Origin: CAVPCZ01 sp963702445
Lineage (GTDB): Bacteria; Bacteroidota; Ignavibacteria; UBA10030; UBA6906
DNA: 64,000 nucleotides
Direction: 5' to 3'
Assembly: GCA_963702445.1 (NCBI GenBank)
Contig: CAVPCZ010000018.1
Span: forward strand, 215,989-279,988
The notes under the pieces were generated by a model, which did not search any database, was not told where the DNA came from, and saw only the letters and a program-made list of their open reading frames with translations. Positions 38,830 through 48,411 of this stretch are shown here, in pieces. The translations under genes were made by a program, and so were the position numbers. The first letter of the stretch is position 1. The number at the start of each line of letters is the position of its first letter.

Positions 38830-40838
38830 ATGGTTTTGAATAATGAGCGCCACATCGCAGGCCTGAAAGCGCCTGCCCGGGGCGGACACCGGTCACCGGT
38901 CCGTCTTCTGGCAGTCCTCCTGTTACCGGTGTTACTTCTGATGCCGCAGTCCAGGAGTGCCGTCATTCAAAAAGGTGCGACATTCCGTCTGGAAGGGACC
39001 TATACGTTTTCGTCCACGGGTGCGACCGGCGACAGCATCCGCTGGCGCCTTGACAGGCAACTGGTGGACGAGGCGACCGGAAGTGTGGATCAGTCTCCTG
39101 GCGATCGACTCGGCGAGAGGAGCGACCGCGACATTTTCTCTGGCAAGCCTTCCCGGGAAGAGGACCGAGTACATGATTCGCGCGGGCGACGCCGGGGGAG
39201 AGGACTCCACCCGGATCCGGGTGTTTCCTGGCGGGGCGGTTTCCACGATTCGTGCACCTCGGACCCAACAACGCGGGAAAACCCGTGCGTGTCTTCATCG
39301 TGGTGCCGCCGCAGGCCAGCACCGTGTCGCGCGATTGTTGCGGTGATGCACGGGGTTGACAGAAACGCCCAGTCCTATATCGTTCCCTGGATGGGTTTCG
39401 CCTCGCTGCGCGACCGGATCGTGATCGCCCCCGAGTTCACATCGGCGCTCTGGCCTTCCTCGCGCAGCTACAATCTCGGCAACATGTTCACGGAATCGGA
39501 CACAACCGGGAGTCCGATCCCCGAACCACAGTGGTCGTTCTCCATCGTGCAGGAGATCGTGGAGACCGTGCGGCAGGGGCTTCCTTCTGGACGATTCTCT
39601 GTACGATATCTGGGGGCACTCCGCGGGAGCGCAGTTCGTCCACCGCATGGTGCTTTCCAAACCGCTGGCGCGCATCAGGGTGGCGATAGCCGCCAATGCA
39701 GGATCCTACACGTTCACCGATACCACGATCGTCTGGCCCTATGGCGTCCTGTATTCCCGGCTCGGCAGTGCACACTGCCGAGTTGCTTGCATTCACCCGG
39801 CGGCCGCTCGTCGTCATGCGCGGAACCGCCGATACGGTTCGCGATTCGAATCTGGACACGTCGCCCGAGGCCGATGCGCAGGGTCTGACGCGCTATGCAC
39901 GTGCGGGCAACTTCGTGGCACACGGCAAAGGTGGTTGAACCCCACCACGGGCTGGGGCTTCTACGATGTTGCCGGGCGTCGGCCATGACCAGGTGGCAAT
40001 GTCGGCTTCGGCCCAGGAGCTGCTCGGAGGCCCCTGGCCGCCTCCCGCCCGGACACTGCTCTACGGGCAGTCCTTCGGTACGACCACGGCGTTGCCTCCC
40101 GGCTGGACCGACCTCGGGAGCAGGGTGGTCCGCTTCGACCTCAAACGGATCCATACAGTATGTCGGAGCTTCGGGGGGCACGAACATGAACGCCTCGAAT
40201 TCCGGCACCGCAACGAGACCGACCCTCACCTTCCGCAGCGGGCTTTCGATACCGGCGGGGACCACGATCGCGGTGCGCTGGGGAGCCCGGCGTTCGGCAT
40301 CATTCACCAATCCCATGACGTTCGAGTGGAGCCCGGACGGTGCGTCATGGCAGCAGGTCACGTACGCCGAAGTTCCCAACACCACGACATGGATGCGGGT
40401 GAACAACGGCGACGAGATCCTGCTCACCATGCCACCCGCGGGAGGTCCGGCAGTTGCTTTCCGATGGACGTTCACGCAGGCGAACAATGGCGCGGCATAC
40501 CGTCTGGATGATTTCGAGATCGCCGGGACAGCGATCACCGGTGTCGACCGCTTCGAACGCAGGCATCCCGCGAAGGTTCGGAGCTGCTGCCCAACTATCC
40601 GAATCCGTTCAACTCCGCGACCCGCATCCCTTTCCGGATTGACCGGAAGGGGAAGGTGAACGCTGGACGTCTTTGATCTCCTCGGACGCCATGTTGTGAG
40701 TCTCCTTGACGGTTTCTCTGGAAGCGGGGGAGCATGACATCCGTGCGGACATGTCAGGATGCTCTTCCGGGACGTATATCGTCCGCCTGTCAACGGGGGA
40801 ACATGTCTCGACAATGCAGGATGCTGCTCATCAGGTGA
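38830..40838 (+). pseudogene. secreted alpha/beta-hydrolase (esterase) with sorting C-terminus, heavily frameshifted
   Basis: A signal-like N-terminus (LLAVLLLPVLLLMPQSRSA) is followed, across at least eight frame changes, by VFIVVPPQASTVSRAIVAVMHGVDRNAQSYI, DSLYDIWGHSAGAQFVHRMVLSKP (nucleophile GHSAG), VIVMRGTADTVRDSNLDT-type acid region and FYDVAGVGHDQVAM (histidine). A beta-sandwich domain (FGTTTALPPGWT, FTNPMTFEWSPDGASWQQVTYAEVPN) follows. The C-terminus reads PNYPNPFNSATRIPF, LDVFDLLGRHVVSLLDG and RMLLIR, stop 40836-40838. It resembles PHB-depolymerase/feruloyl-esterase-like secreted hydrolases. It is either badly sequenced or a real pseudogene; catalytic residues are all still visible. 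Confidence 0.65.
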
Positions 40839-40957
40839 GTGCCGAGGTGGCCCGCCGATCCGTTCAAGCCGGGTACAGCGCGTCACATGTTGTCCCAGAA
40901 TGTTATCATAGAAGACCCGCACCAATAATCACGCAATCTACCAACGAAGAAGGGGAT

Positions 40958-42015
40958 ATGAAAGCAATGGCACGGTATGTTGCACTGCTCGCTATTGTCG
41001 CTCTGCTGAGTCCGGCAGGCCGGGGACAGGAGCGCTGCCGCATTATGATGCCTTCAATTATACACCCGGTCTGAATCTGGGTGCACAGACGGGTTGGGCA
41101 AGTCTCAACACCGGTGATACGCTCTTCACAGCGGCCGGAAGCCTGAGCTACCCCGGCTTCGCGGCCTCGTCCGGGAACAAGATTGCCTTTGACGGCGCCG
41201 GCCTTGATGCCGCAAAGCAGTTTGATTCAACGGCAGCAGGAACGGTCTATTATTCCTATCTTCTCAGCGTGACGGGTGTCGGATCACTGGATGCGGCCGG
41301 CGGCTATTTTACGACATTTTATCAGAGCCCGACCAGCACCACCGGAGGTTCATGCGTATGGACCAGACTCAACGGCACTGCATTTGACATCGGCGTAAGC
41401 GTTCGGATCACCTCGCCGGTGTCCTGGTCCAGCTGTGAAAGAACTGAACACGACCTATCTGATCGTGGCATCATATGAATTTGTGGCCGGAGCGACGAAC
41501 GATGTGAGCAAGATCTGGATCAATCCGGACGTCTCGACGTTCGGTGCGTCCACACCGCCCCCGGAAACCCTGACAAGCACAAACAACACAACCGATCTCA
41601 CCAGCGTGGCCCGGGTACAGATCAGACAGGACGCTGCGAACAAGACCCCGTTCATCGAGATGGATGAACTCCGGATCGGCACGACATGGGCTGCTGTCAC
41701 ACCGAAGAGCGGATCAAGCGCGGTGCTGGAGAATGCAACGAGGGCTGGTTCCACGGGAATTGCGCCTGGAACAGAACTATCCCAATCCGTTCAATCCTTC
41801 CACAACCATCCAGTTCTCCAATCCCGCGACGCAGATGGTGACGGTCAGGACCGATGACTGCTGGGTCGTGAAGTGGCGACGCTTGTCGACGAAACACTTG
41901 CGCCCGGCACCTATCGCACGCAATGGCAGGCGATGGCAATCCCAGCGGCACGTATTTCTGCACGGTCCGCGCGGGAAATGCATCCGCGACACGGCCGATG
42001 ATTCTGATGAAATAA
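40958..42015 (+). CDS. secreted protein with sorting C-terminus (frameshifted)
   Basis: A signal peptide, MKAMARYVALLAIVALLSPAG, with AAGGGG upstream. After a break near 41035 a jelly-roll-like region follows: YDAFNYTPGLNLGAQTGWASLNTGDT, GNKIAFDGAGLDAAKQFDS, GTVYYSYLLSVTGVGSLDAAGGYF. After another break near 41430 it reads ELNTTYLIVASYEFVAGATNDVSKIWINPD. The C-terminus has LEQNYPNPFNPSTTIQFS and, through two or three further breaks, YRTQWQAMA, SGTYFCTVRAG and MILMK, stop TAA 42013-42015. The layout is that of the concanavalin-like cargo proteins of this phylum. Function unknown. The DUF1670-like cassette begins immediately at this stop codon. Confidence 0.68.
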
Positions 42016-42128
42016 GGACATTTGTCCTCCCACTTTTGCCTCTTTTGGAGGCAGACCTTTGCGCTTGGAGTTGGAGGTGGGTACTCTTCAGCTCCAAGCA
42101 GGAGGTTCTTCACAAGGAAGGAGGACAG

Positions 42129-42988
42129 ATGGCAGCAAGATGCACGGTACCGGTCGGACGCACCGCAGAGCGAGTATGGACGGCTGCGGAAGAAGACACA
42201 CGAGCACGAGTTCGTGGATCGGTTGGAGCGAGAGTTTGAATTTTCTCCGCGGGTGAGTCGCGGCATCTTGGACGTTGTGACGGAGATGTTCTTTGACAAT
42301 CGGGAGCTCGGGGCAGGCCAGGTGGACTACACCTGCGTCAGTGCCGAGGAGGGTCCGGGCAAGGCGATGGAGGAGTTGAAGAAGGTTCGGGTGAAGCTCA
42401 CGCGAGATTTGGTGAGCGACCAGGACTGTGAGGCCCGGCTGGGATCGAGCGCGAGGCGGAAGGTGCAGATCCTTCGGATGACGGAGGAGGCGTACGATCA
42501 GGGTGGACTGCTGACGCAGGAAGATCTGGGACAGATCATCGGCGTGAGTGCCCGCACGATCCGTCGCGATGTGGAAGACCTCGATGCAGCAGAAGCTGAA
42601 GCTCTACCTCCGGGGCCTGCAGAAGGATATCGGCAAGGGCATCACGCACAAGATCTGGATCGTCTCGCTGTACCTCCAGTGGAAGACGTACTCGGAGATC
42701 GAGCGCCTCACCGGTCACACGGGAGGACCGATCAAGATCTATCTCAATGATTTCTGTCGGTGATGATGGCCCGTGAGCGGGGGATCCGCTCGGCCCGCGA
42801 GATCGGCTACTACCTGGGGCGGACCGAACGCTTGGTGAACGAGTACCTGAGCGTTGCTGAAGGAAGCTGAGAAGATCCCGGAGCAACGATCGCGGCTGGA
42901 GAGTCTCAAGTACCAGATGCGGCACCTGGAGCGAAAAGGCCCAGGAAAAAAGGGGCTTTCTACTATGGTCTGGAAGGCCCTGACATGA
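42129..42988 (+). CDS. DUF1670-like helix-turn-helix protein, first gene (frameshifted)
   Basis: GGAGG precedes ATG 42129. After an early break (about 42170) it reads EYGRLRKKTHEHEFVDRLEREFEFSP, RGILDVVTEMFFDN, VRVKLTRDLVSDQDCEARLGSSARRKVQILRMTEEAYDQGGLLTQEDLGQIIGVSARTIRRDVEDL, a clear HTH. It then continues QKDIGKGITHKIWIVSLYLQWKTYSEIERLTGH (second HTH) and RGIRSAREIGYYLGRTERLVNEYL (third HTH). A coiled tail ends at TGA 42986-42988, overlapping the next ATG. The layout matches DUF1670 as I remember it (GLLT..DLA..L.VS.RTIRRDI, then RG...DIG.G..H). Breaks lie near 42170, 42590, 42755 and 42858. Role unknown. Confidence 0.7.
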
Positions 42989-43854
42989 CGACCTTCAAGA
43001 AAGCATATCGCGACCGCTTTGAGAGCGTCGCCAAGCGGGACTTCAAGACGGCCCTCATCCGGCTCCTGGAGCAGGAGTACAAGATCCTGGGGAGCCGGCG
43101 GATCCTCGTGATGCTGGCCGACGATCTGGAGCAGCTGCATCAGGAGTACTTCCCACAGCGGAACCGTCTCCGGTTCGGGGACATCTCTGGCAGACGACGA
43201 AGGATGACGGACAGCGACAGAGCTACGGGAAGAAGACCGAGGACTATGCCGTGCAGACCGTCGTGCTACCGCTCCTGCGCAAGGAGGACATTGAGCGGCG
43301 GGTCTTCTACCGCAGAGGGGAACACAACACAAATTGGCGGCGTACCGAAGAGCGCGACCTGGAGCAGCTGGTGCGCTTGGTCAAGAGCGCCAAGAGCAGG
43401 GCGGGCTCCTAGCGGTGCGGAAGTGGCGCTCATGATGAACCGGAGCCTGACAACCATCGGCCGGTACCTCCGGCTCCACTACGAACGCCACAAGGAGGTG
43501 CTGCCGATGAAAGGCTACGTGCTCGACCAAGGCAGCAACCCGACGCACAAAGGGATCATCATCGAGTTGTACGAGAAGGCGGTCTCTCCGGCCGACATCG
43601 TGTTGAAGACCGGTCACACGCAAGAGGCGGTCGACCGATACATCAAGGGCTACGACCAGGTGCTGGCTCTCTCGCGAAAGAAACATGATGCCGTCTCCAT
43701 CAGCCAGATCACAGGCCGATCGATCAACGTGATCCGGCAGTATCTCCGCCTGGTCAAGGACTTCCATCCCGAGCTCCACGTAACTGTCCCTGACCGGCAA
43801 CCAGGCAAGCGAAGACTACAGAGACTCAGAGCTAAAAAGCATCAAAAAAAGTAA
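42985..43854 (+). CDS. DUF1670-like helix-turn-helix protein, second gene (frameshifted)
   Basis: The ATG overlaps the stop of the first gene (ATGA). It reads MTTFKKAYRDRFESVAKRDF, LIRLLEQEYKILGSRRILVMLADDLEQLHQEYFP; in another frame YAVQTVVLPLLRKEDIERRVFYRRGEHNTNWRRTEERDLEQLVRLV; then three HTH-like units: VALMMNRSLTTIGRYLRLHY, GIIIELYEKAVSPADIVLKTGHTQEAVDRYIKGY and VSISQITGRSINVIRQYLRLV. The C-terminus is strongly basic. It looks like a diverged relative of the first gene, so the pair probably forms a complex. Breaks lie near 43185 and 43400. No nuclease or recombinase motif is seen. Confidence 0.65.
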   Translation: MTTFKKAYRDRFESVAKRDFKTALIRLLEQEYKILGSRRILVMLADDLEQLHQEYFPQRNRLRFGDISGRRRRMTDSDRATGRRPRTMPCRPSCYRSCARRTLSGGSSTAEGNTTQIGGVPKSATWSSWCAWSRAPRAGRAPSGAEVALMMNRSLTTIGRYLRLHYERHKEVLPMKGYVLDQGSNPTHKGIIIELYEKAVSPADIVLKTGHTQEAVDRYIKGYDQVLALSRKKHDAVSISQITGRSINVIRQYLRLVKDFHPELHVTVPDRQPGKRRLQRLRAKKHQKK

Positions 43855-43906
43855 CCGGACAAATGTCCTAATAGAAGTAACGTCAGAAGGAACCCCTCCT
43901 ACTCCT

Positions 43907-43954
43907 GCAGACTGTCCGCGCAACCGAAATCGATGGCTGCCGCGGACAGTCTGC
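43907..43954. repeat. 14-bp inverted repeat (hairpin)
   Basis: GCAGACTGTCCGCG (43907-43920) and CGCGGACAGTCTGC (43941-43954) form a perfect 14-bp stem with a 20-base loop. A second overlapping pair, GCAACCG/CGGTTGC, adjoins it. It lies just outside the DUF1670-like cassette, without a U-tract. Confidence 0.8.
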
Positions 43955-44013
43955 GGTTGCTGTGCAGCACGCCCCCCGCCGTCCACCGTACAATGGAAAC
44001 GCTCTTCTTCTAA

Positions 44014-44097
44014 GATATCCACGCCTGTGTCTCGAAAAATGGACAATTCCCACAATCGAACGCATAATGACCGATAGATATCCACACGATATCCACA
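44014..44097 (+). repeat. three GATATCCAC repeats
   Basis: GATATCCAC occurs at 44014, 44077 and 44088; the last two (GATATCCACA) are in tandem with an 11-base period. One mismatch separates them from a DnaA box (TTATCCACA). The rest of 43871-44418 has no gene that I can support. Confidence 0.6.
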
Positions 44098-44418
44098 TTG
44101 GCCCACCTCGCAGGACCGTTGCAGCTCGTCAGAAGTAACCTCCGGTCAATTGAGTTAGTTGCATCGGCACTGTCTGGTCGGTGCCGCCTCATCCCGACCC
44201 CGGCCGGAGGCGCCGCCGCCCTCCGGGGATCGGCCTTCGGGAATCAGCCTGCAGACCGTATTGACTTTCGCTTCCCGCTGTGCAATATTGCATCGATACT
44301 TCAGGCAATGCCAGGGGGGCGAGTCAGCGCACCGCCCGATCCTGCACTGCAGCGCGCATGCAATCTCGATTGGTCCCCGGATGGCCGGGATATGTGGCTG
44401 AAGAGGGAGGCGGAGGAA

Positions 44419-44958
44419 ATGCCAAGAGCTCATCATACCCTGTTTTCGGTTCTCGTCCTTCTCGCTGCAATCTGCATGGTGGCTCCGTCCGGGTCACTCG
44501 CTCAATCGGGAAAGACCAAGAAATCAACATCAAGCGTAAAACCCCCGAAGTGGTTCGAGGTGATTCCGCAGGACTCCCTGAATCTTGTGACCCGGGGTCG
44601 TGCGCAATCCAAGGATCAACAGGTTGCGGTGGACAAGGCGGTCGCGGCTGCACGGGACAGCATTGTGTTCGCCACTGAAGTCCCCTGGAAAGAACTGGTC
44701 CGGGGGATCCGGGAGGAAGGCATAACGGCGGAGGAACCTGCGCGGGGGGCGGTCACGCTCCACGGGAGCAAGATCAAAGAGCAGAAGGTCTCGAAGAAGA
44801 AAAAGACCTGGACGGCATTCGTTCTGGTAAGTCTTCCCAGATCGTCAATTCCATCCCTCCTCCTGGAGAGAGTGCAGAGTGATTCGCAGTGGTACGCCCA
44901 GGTCAGACAAACCAGGGCAGTTCAGGAACTTGAAGCACGTTCGCGTGCGGCACAATAA
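44419..44958 (+). CDS. LPP20-like exported protein
   Basis: A 179-residue exported protein. The signal peptide MPRAHHTLFSVLVLLAAICM..SGSLA is followed by a basic linker and VKPPKWFEVIPQDSLNLVTRGRAQSKDQQVAVDKAVAAARDSI, resembling the LPP20/LPP20-like pattern (aromatic PxWF start, then an alanine-rich helix whose strand-helix repeat binds membrane partners). The C-terminus ends in a charged helix (QTRAVQELEARSRAAQ). ATG 44419 is chosen because GGGAGG lies 8 bases upstream; the longer ORF adds about 107 residues lacking coding character. It is 19 bases upstream of the transglutaminase-like gene and probably cotranscribed. Confidence 0.72.
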   Translation: MPRAHHTLFSVLVLLAAICMVAPSGSLAQSGKTKKSTSSVKPPKWFEVIPQDSLNLVTRGRAQSKDQQVAVDKAVAAARDSIVFATEVPWKELVRGIREEGITAEEPARGAVTLHGSKIKEQKVSKKKKTWTAFVLVSLPRSSIPSLLLERVQSDSQWYAQVRQTRAVQELEARSRAAQ

Positions 44959-44977
44959 TCATTACCGGGAGGCCAGC

Positions 44978-46453
44978 ATGTCCACACTCATGAACAGACT
45001 CTTCCTTGCGCTCCTCCTTTGTCCGTTTGCAGGCAAGGCCCAGGAACAGGACGAGTATTCAAAATGGCTGAAACAACAACAGTCGGAGTACAAGAAGTTC
45101 GCCGAGGAGCAGGATCGGCAGTTCTCCGAATTCCTTAAGAAGGAATGGCGGGGGATGCAACTCATGCGGGGGGAGCTGCCGGACAGCACCCCGAAACCGC
45201 AAAACCTGCCTGTGGCTGTCCCGAAGCCGAAGCCGGCGGCAGATTCAACGGCAAAGCAGGCGGTGGTCACTGTTCCCCGAGTCACGCCCGCTCCGCCCCC
45301 TCCGCCGTTGCCGTCCGCTCCGGCAATAGAATCATCCCCCGACATGCTGAACGTCGGGTTCTCCTTCTTCGATGCGCCCATCGAACTCCGGTACAACAAA
45401 GCACTCCGTGTCCCGTTCGACCGGGCCCCGGACAATGAATCGATAAGCGCCTACTGGAACGCCACAAATGCCGCGCATGCGGGGGAGCTGTTGAAGCAGC
45501 TGCAGTTCGAACGTTTGCGGCTGAAGCTGAACGACTGGGGATACATCCTTCTCATTAATGCAGTCGGGAAACAGCTGTTCGGCAGCGCCGACAATGCGCG
45601 GACGCTGTTCGTCTGGCATCTCCTGGTGCGCTCCGAATTTGACGCGCGTGTCGGGTACACCGGTGGACGGGTGTACCTCCTGCTTCCTGCGAAGACCCGC
45701 CTGTTTGGCATCCCGTTCTTTTCTTTCGCCGCCGGTGAAGGGCGCTACTACGCGGTCCGGTTCGAAGCATCGGAAACGGTTCCGATGGGACAGATCTACG
45801 CGTACGAAGGGCGTTATGCTCCGACATCGCATGCGGTCGACTTCTCACTGGAGGAGTCCCCGCTCCCTGCGCAAAAGGGTGTCCGCCGCAAGCTGACATT
45901 CACGCACATGGAGAAGAAAGTCTCTCTGGATGTCTCTGTCAACGAAGGGATGGTCCTGTTCCTGAGGGATTACCCGCAGACGGAGTTTCCTATCTACTTC
46001 CGTGCGGCGCCGTCTCCCGAAGCGAGCCGGTCGTTGGTTGAAGGCCTGCGGCCCATAGTCGAAGGGAAGACGGAGGTGGAGGCGGTCAACCTGCTGCTGC
46101 ATTTCACTCAGACGGCATTCGGATACAAGACGGACCAAGACAACTTCGGGTGGGAGAAGCCGCTCTTTCCCGATGAGACTCTCTACTATCCATATTCCGA
46201 CTGCGAAGACCGCGCGGTACTCTTTGCGTACCTCGTGAGAACCCTGACCGGTCTCGATGTGGTGGGTCTGGACTATCCGGCGCATGTTGCCACCGCGGTG
46301 AAGTTCCGTAAGACCATCCCCGGCGATGCTCTTACCTACAACAATGCCCGCTGGCTCATTTGCGATCCAACCTATATGAACGCCGATGCCGGGATGTGCA
46401 TGCCGAACTTCAAGAACGTGCAGCCGTCGGTCATCGCCTGGAAGAACCCGTGA
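44978..46453 (+). CDS. exported protein with transglutaminase-like C-terminal domain
   Basis: 491 residues, intact. A signal peptide (MSTLMNRLFLALLLCPFAGKA) is followed by a charged coiled segment (DEYSKWLKQQQSEYKKFAEEQDRQFSEFLKKEW), a proline-rich linker, and a beta-rich middle (MLNVGFSFFDAPIELRYNKALRVPFD, VYLLLPAKTRLFGIPFFSFAAGEGRYYAVRF). The C-terminal part has the transglutaminase order: YYPYSDCEDRAVLFAYLVRTLTGLDVVGLDYPAHVATAV, then WLICDPTYMNADAGMCMP, giving the Cys-His-Asp triad. The same organisation occurs in conserved Bacteroidota proteins of unknown role. GGGAGG lies before ATG 44978. Peptidase or crosslinking activity is possible but unproven. Confidence 0.8.
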   Translation: MSTLMNRLFLALLLCPFAGKAQEQDEYSKWLKQQQSEYKKFAEEQDRQFSEFLKKEWRGMQLMRGELPDSTPKPQNLPVAVPKPKPAADSTAKQAVVTVPRVTPAPPPPPLPSAPAIESSPDMLNVGFSFFDAPIELRYNKALRVPFDRAPDNESISAYWNATNAAHAGELLKQLQFERLRLKLNDWGYILLINAVGKQLFGSADNARTLFVWHLLVRSEFDARVGYTGGRVYLLLPAKTRLFGIPFFSFAAGEGRYYAVRFEASETVPMGQIYAYEGRYAPTSHAVDFSLEESPLPAQKGVRRKLTFTHMEKKVSLDVSVNEGMVLFLRDYPQTEFPIYFRAAPSPEASRSLVEGLRPIVEGKTEVEAVNLLLHFTQTAFGYKTDQDNFGWEKPLFPDETLYYPYSDCEDRAVLFAYLVRTLTGLDVVGLDYPAHVATAVKFRKTIPGDALTYNNARWLICDPTYMNADAGMCMPNFKNVQPSVIAWKNP

Positions 46454-46461
46454 GCCGGGCG

Positions 46462-46490
46462 GGCGGGTGTGCGAACCCGCCGGGCCGTTT
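46462..46490. terminator. convergent intergenic hairpin, possible bidirectional terminator
   Basis: GGCGGGT (46462-46468) and ACCCGCC (46475-46481) form a 7-bp GC stem with a 6-base loop, followed by a short T-run at 46488. It sits in the 36-base gap between two convergent genes. Confidence 0.5.
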
Positions 46491-47780
46491 CATTCAAACG
46501 CCATGATCCGGTAGCTCTCCCACCAATCGGTGATCGCAAAGGAGCTGACGAAGTAGCCGGGGTAGAACGGGGGACGGAACGATTGCTCCGCGAGCCGGTC
46601 ATCATAGCGGTACCGTTTGGAAAACCCGGTCTTGAGCACGCCGCTGGCGAATGTGCCCACGGCACCTCGTGTGTTCTGAACAATCGAGCCCAGAACCGTG
46701 AGCTGGCCGCACACCGGAAGCGTACCGTAATTCTCAGCCGTGAACGAGCCGGAACGGGCGAAGATGCTGCCATGAATCTCGCAATTGGCGCGATTGGCGG
46801 CATTGTCTTTGACCACCACGTTCTGGTTTGCCACCAGGCCAAGGACGTCGTCGCTCGCGCCGACGCGGGGGTTGCGTTCGTAGAGGACGTCGTTGTGAAT
46901 GTACACGTGCGTCTGCGACGATACCGTCAGCTTTCCGTCAAGAGTGCCTTCCACATTCACCTGCCCGGTACCGAGAAGAACACCGTTGAAGCCGGGTGCG
47001 CTCAGGTCTATCGAATCGATAAGCGCTCCTGAGGCTGTATTGCCGCTCCGTATGTACGCCTTTCCGTCGTTGTTTGCACCTGTTCCCGGCGACAACGTCA
47101 CATAGATGTCCCCCGTGTACTTCCGCCCGCCGGACACGCTTGCGGTCGCGATTTCGGAAAGGTCAGTGGGGAACGTAATCGGGGCAATCCCTGTTTCGTA
47201 GCCGTTTTTGAAGATCGCTTTGTTCGTGCCCGAGCCGACTTTTGAAGGATTGAATCCTTTGGCGGTGGTAGCCTTCTGGTAGAACACCGGACTTCCGTTG
47301 ATATTCAGAGTCCCGTTCGAGTGCACACGTCCCCACACGGTGTCCTGGCTGATCCAGTATACGCCACCTTCGGAATTGGTCATCCAGGCAAACAACGAGA
47401 AGCTGTTACGCTTGTTCCGGTCGAAAAAGACTTCGACAGTGTCGTGCAAGAGCCGCGCCTCCGCCCATCGGATAGGTGGAGATGCTTCTCAGACGAAGGC
47501 GGCTTCCTCCGCTGACGGGCTCGATGCCGGCGACATACGACCCCGTAAAGTTCTTCCCCGTAAATGTCCTGGTGACCGTGGTGAAACTGCTGGTGTCCTG
47601 GTAAAACTGTGCGAGGCGGGCATTGGCGCCCGCCAGCGCTACGTTGTGCGAGGCGGTCATGGCATTGTACATGGACATGTTGCTGACCGCCATGGTCGCG
47701 ACGTTGTTGATATTCATCGAGATGTAGCCCAGAATAGCTGACAGGCCGATGACAAGAATGATCGCGGCTTTTCCGCCCAC
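46490..47780 (-). CDS. pilin-like surface protein with DUF4900-type domain (one frameshift)
   Basis: About 430 residues after correction. The N-terminal membrane helix MGGKAAIILVIGLSAILGYISMNINN has no cytoplasmic tail and resembles PilX/minor-pilin-like starts. After a break near 47440 the body reads YWISQDTVWGRVHSNGTLNINGSPVFYQ, KYTGDIYVTLSPG, LGTGQVNVEGTLDGKLTVSS and NVVVKDNAANRANCEIHGSIFA, a right-handed beta-helix-like succession that I recall as DUF4900. The GTG start at 47780 uses AGGAGG that lies inside the last codons of the upstream gene. It ends three genes transcribed together. Confidence 0.7.
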
Positions 47781-47785
47781 GGCGA

Positions 47786-48400
47786 TTACCTCCTGGAATT
47801 CTGCGATGCCAGACGCGTCTGTTGCCAGTACGAACTGGAATGCAGCATATTCTGGTTCCCCGTCCCGCCCGAACCGGCGGCGTGCATGGCGTATGAACTC
47901 TGTACTTCCAGCGTGATCTCCACCTCATGGATCTCTGCCAGCCTGTCGGTGGGTACCGGTGTCGGGATTTCTGCTCCATCCATGGTGAGGTACCGGAGGC
48001 GGAACATGGTCACCACGCCGATCTTTGATCCGGCAACACCGTTCACGGTTCTGTACACAAAACGGTCGTGTTCGTTTTCGGTGTGAGACATTTCCGTCGA
48101 GTCCCCGGTAAAATACCTTACCGTGTCCAGGGGCGCACCGTTGCGGTCCAGGTCGACGAGAAAAGAGATGTCCGTGTTATGAGCCAGCAACACGGTCTGC
48201 TCATTCTCCGGAACGCCGAATCCCATATTGCGGAATTCTCCCTCCAGCACCTGTACGGTGGTGACAAGGGTTTCCTGAACGGTCATGTCCCCCTGATATA
48301 CCGAATAGGTCTCATTGGCGACGTCGTTGGCCGAGAAGATGTTGATCATCAGCATCCCGCCCATGAGTACCGAGCTGATATAGTCGAAGATCTCTCCCAC
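47786..48400 (-). CDS. pilin-like membrane-anchored protein
   Basis: 204 residues, intact. The N-terminus MGEIFDYISSVLMGGMLMINIFSAND is a short amphipathic stretch plus hydrophobic helix, and the rest is a beta-rich domain (TVQVLEGEFRNMGFGVPENEQTVLLAHNTDISFLVDLDRNG, HDRFVYRTVNGV, VTMFRLRYLTMDGAEIP, EIHEVEITLEVQSSYAM). The ordering (helix, then sequence around a conserved R-x-MGFG) is that of minor pilins such as PilW/PulJ. No prepilin peptidase motif (G-F-T-L-x-E) is present, so the assignment rests on layout. It is spaced 11 bases from the 48412 gene and 5 from the DUF4900-type gene. Confidence 0.6.
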   Translation of the reverse strand: MGEIFDYISSVLMGGMLMINIFSANDVANETYSVYQGDMTVQETLVTTVQVLEGEFRNMGFGVPENEQTVLLAHNTDISFLVDLDRNGAPLDTVRYFTGDSTEMSHTENEHDRFVYRTVNGVAGSKIGVVTMFRLRYLTMDGAEIPTPVPTDRLAEIHEVEITLEVQSSYAMHAAGSGGTGNQNMLHSSSYWQQTRLASQNSRR

Positions 48401-48411
48401 GGATTGCTCCT

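Larger units (their letters stand above)
42016..43868 (+). mobile_element. candidate mobile element: two DUF1670-like genes between inverted repeats
   Basis: GGACATTTGTCC at 42016-42027 and its reverse complement GGACAAATGTCC at 43857-43868 bracket two overlapping genes and little else. The flanks on both sides are TAA (42013-42015 and 43869-43871), compatible with a 3-bp target duplication. The left end abuts the stop codon of a host gene. No DDE, serine or tyrosine recombinase motif is visible in either protein, so mobility is inferred from the boundaries only; the repeats could instead be operators. Confidence 0.5.

Noticed and set aside
42129..43854. Toxin-antitoxin system for the DUF1670-like pair
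   Set aside because: Both proteins are large and built of HTH repeats, and neither resembles a toxin. The terminal repeats fit a mobile element better.
44014..44097. Replication origin (DnaA boxes)
   Set aside because: Each GATATCCAC differs from the DnaA box, there is no AT-rich unwinding region, and dnaA or dnaN is not nearby.
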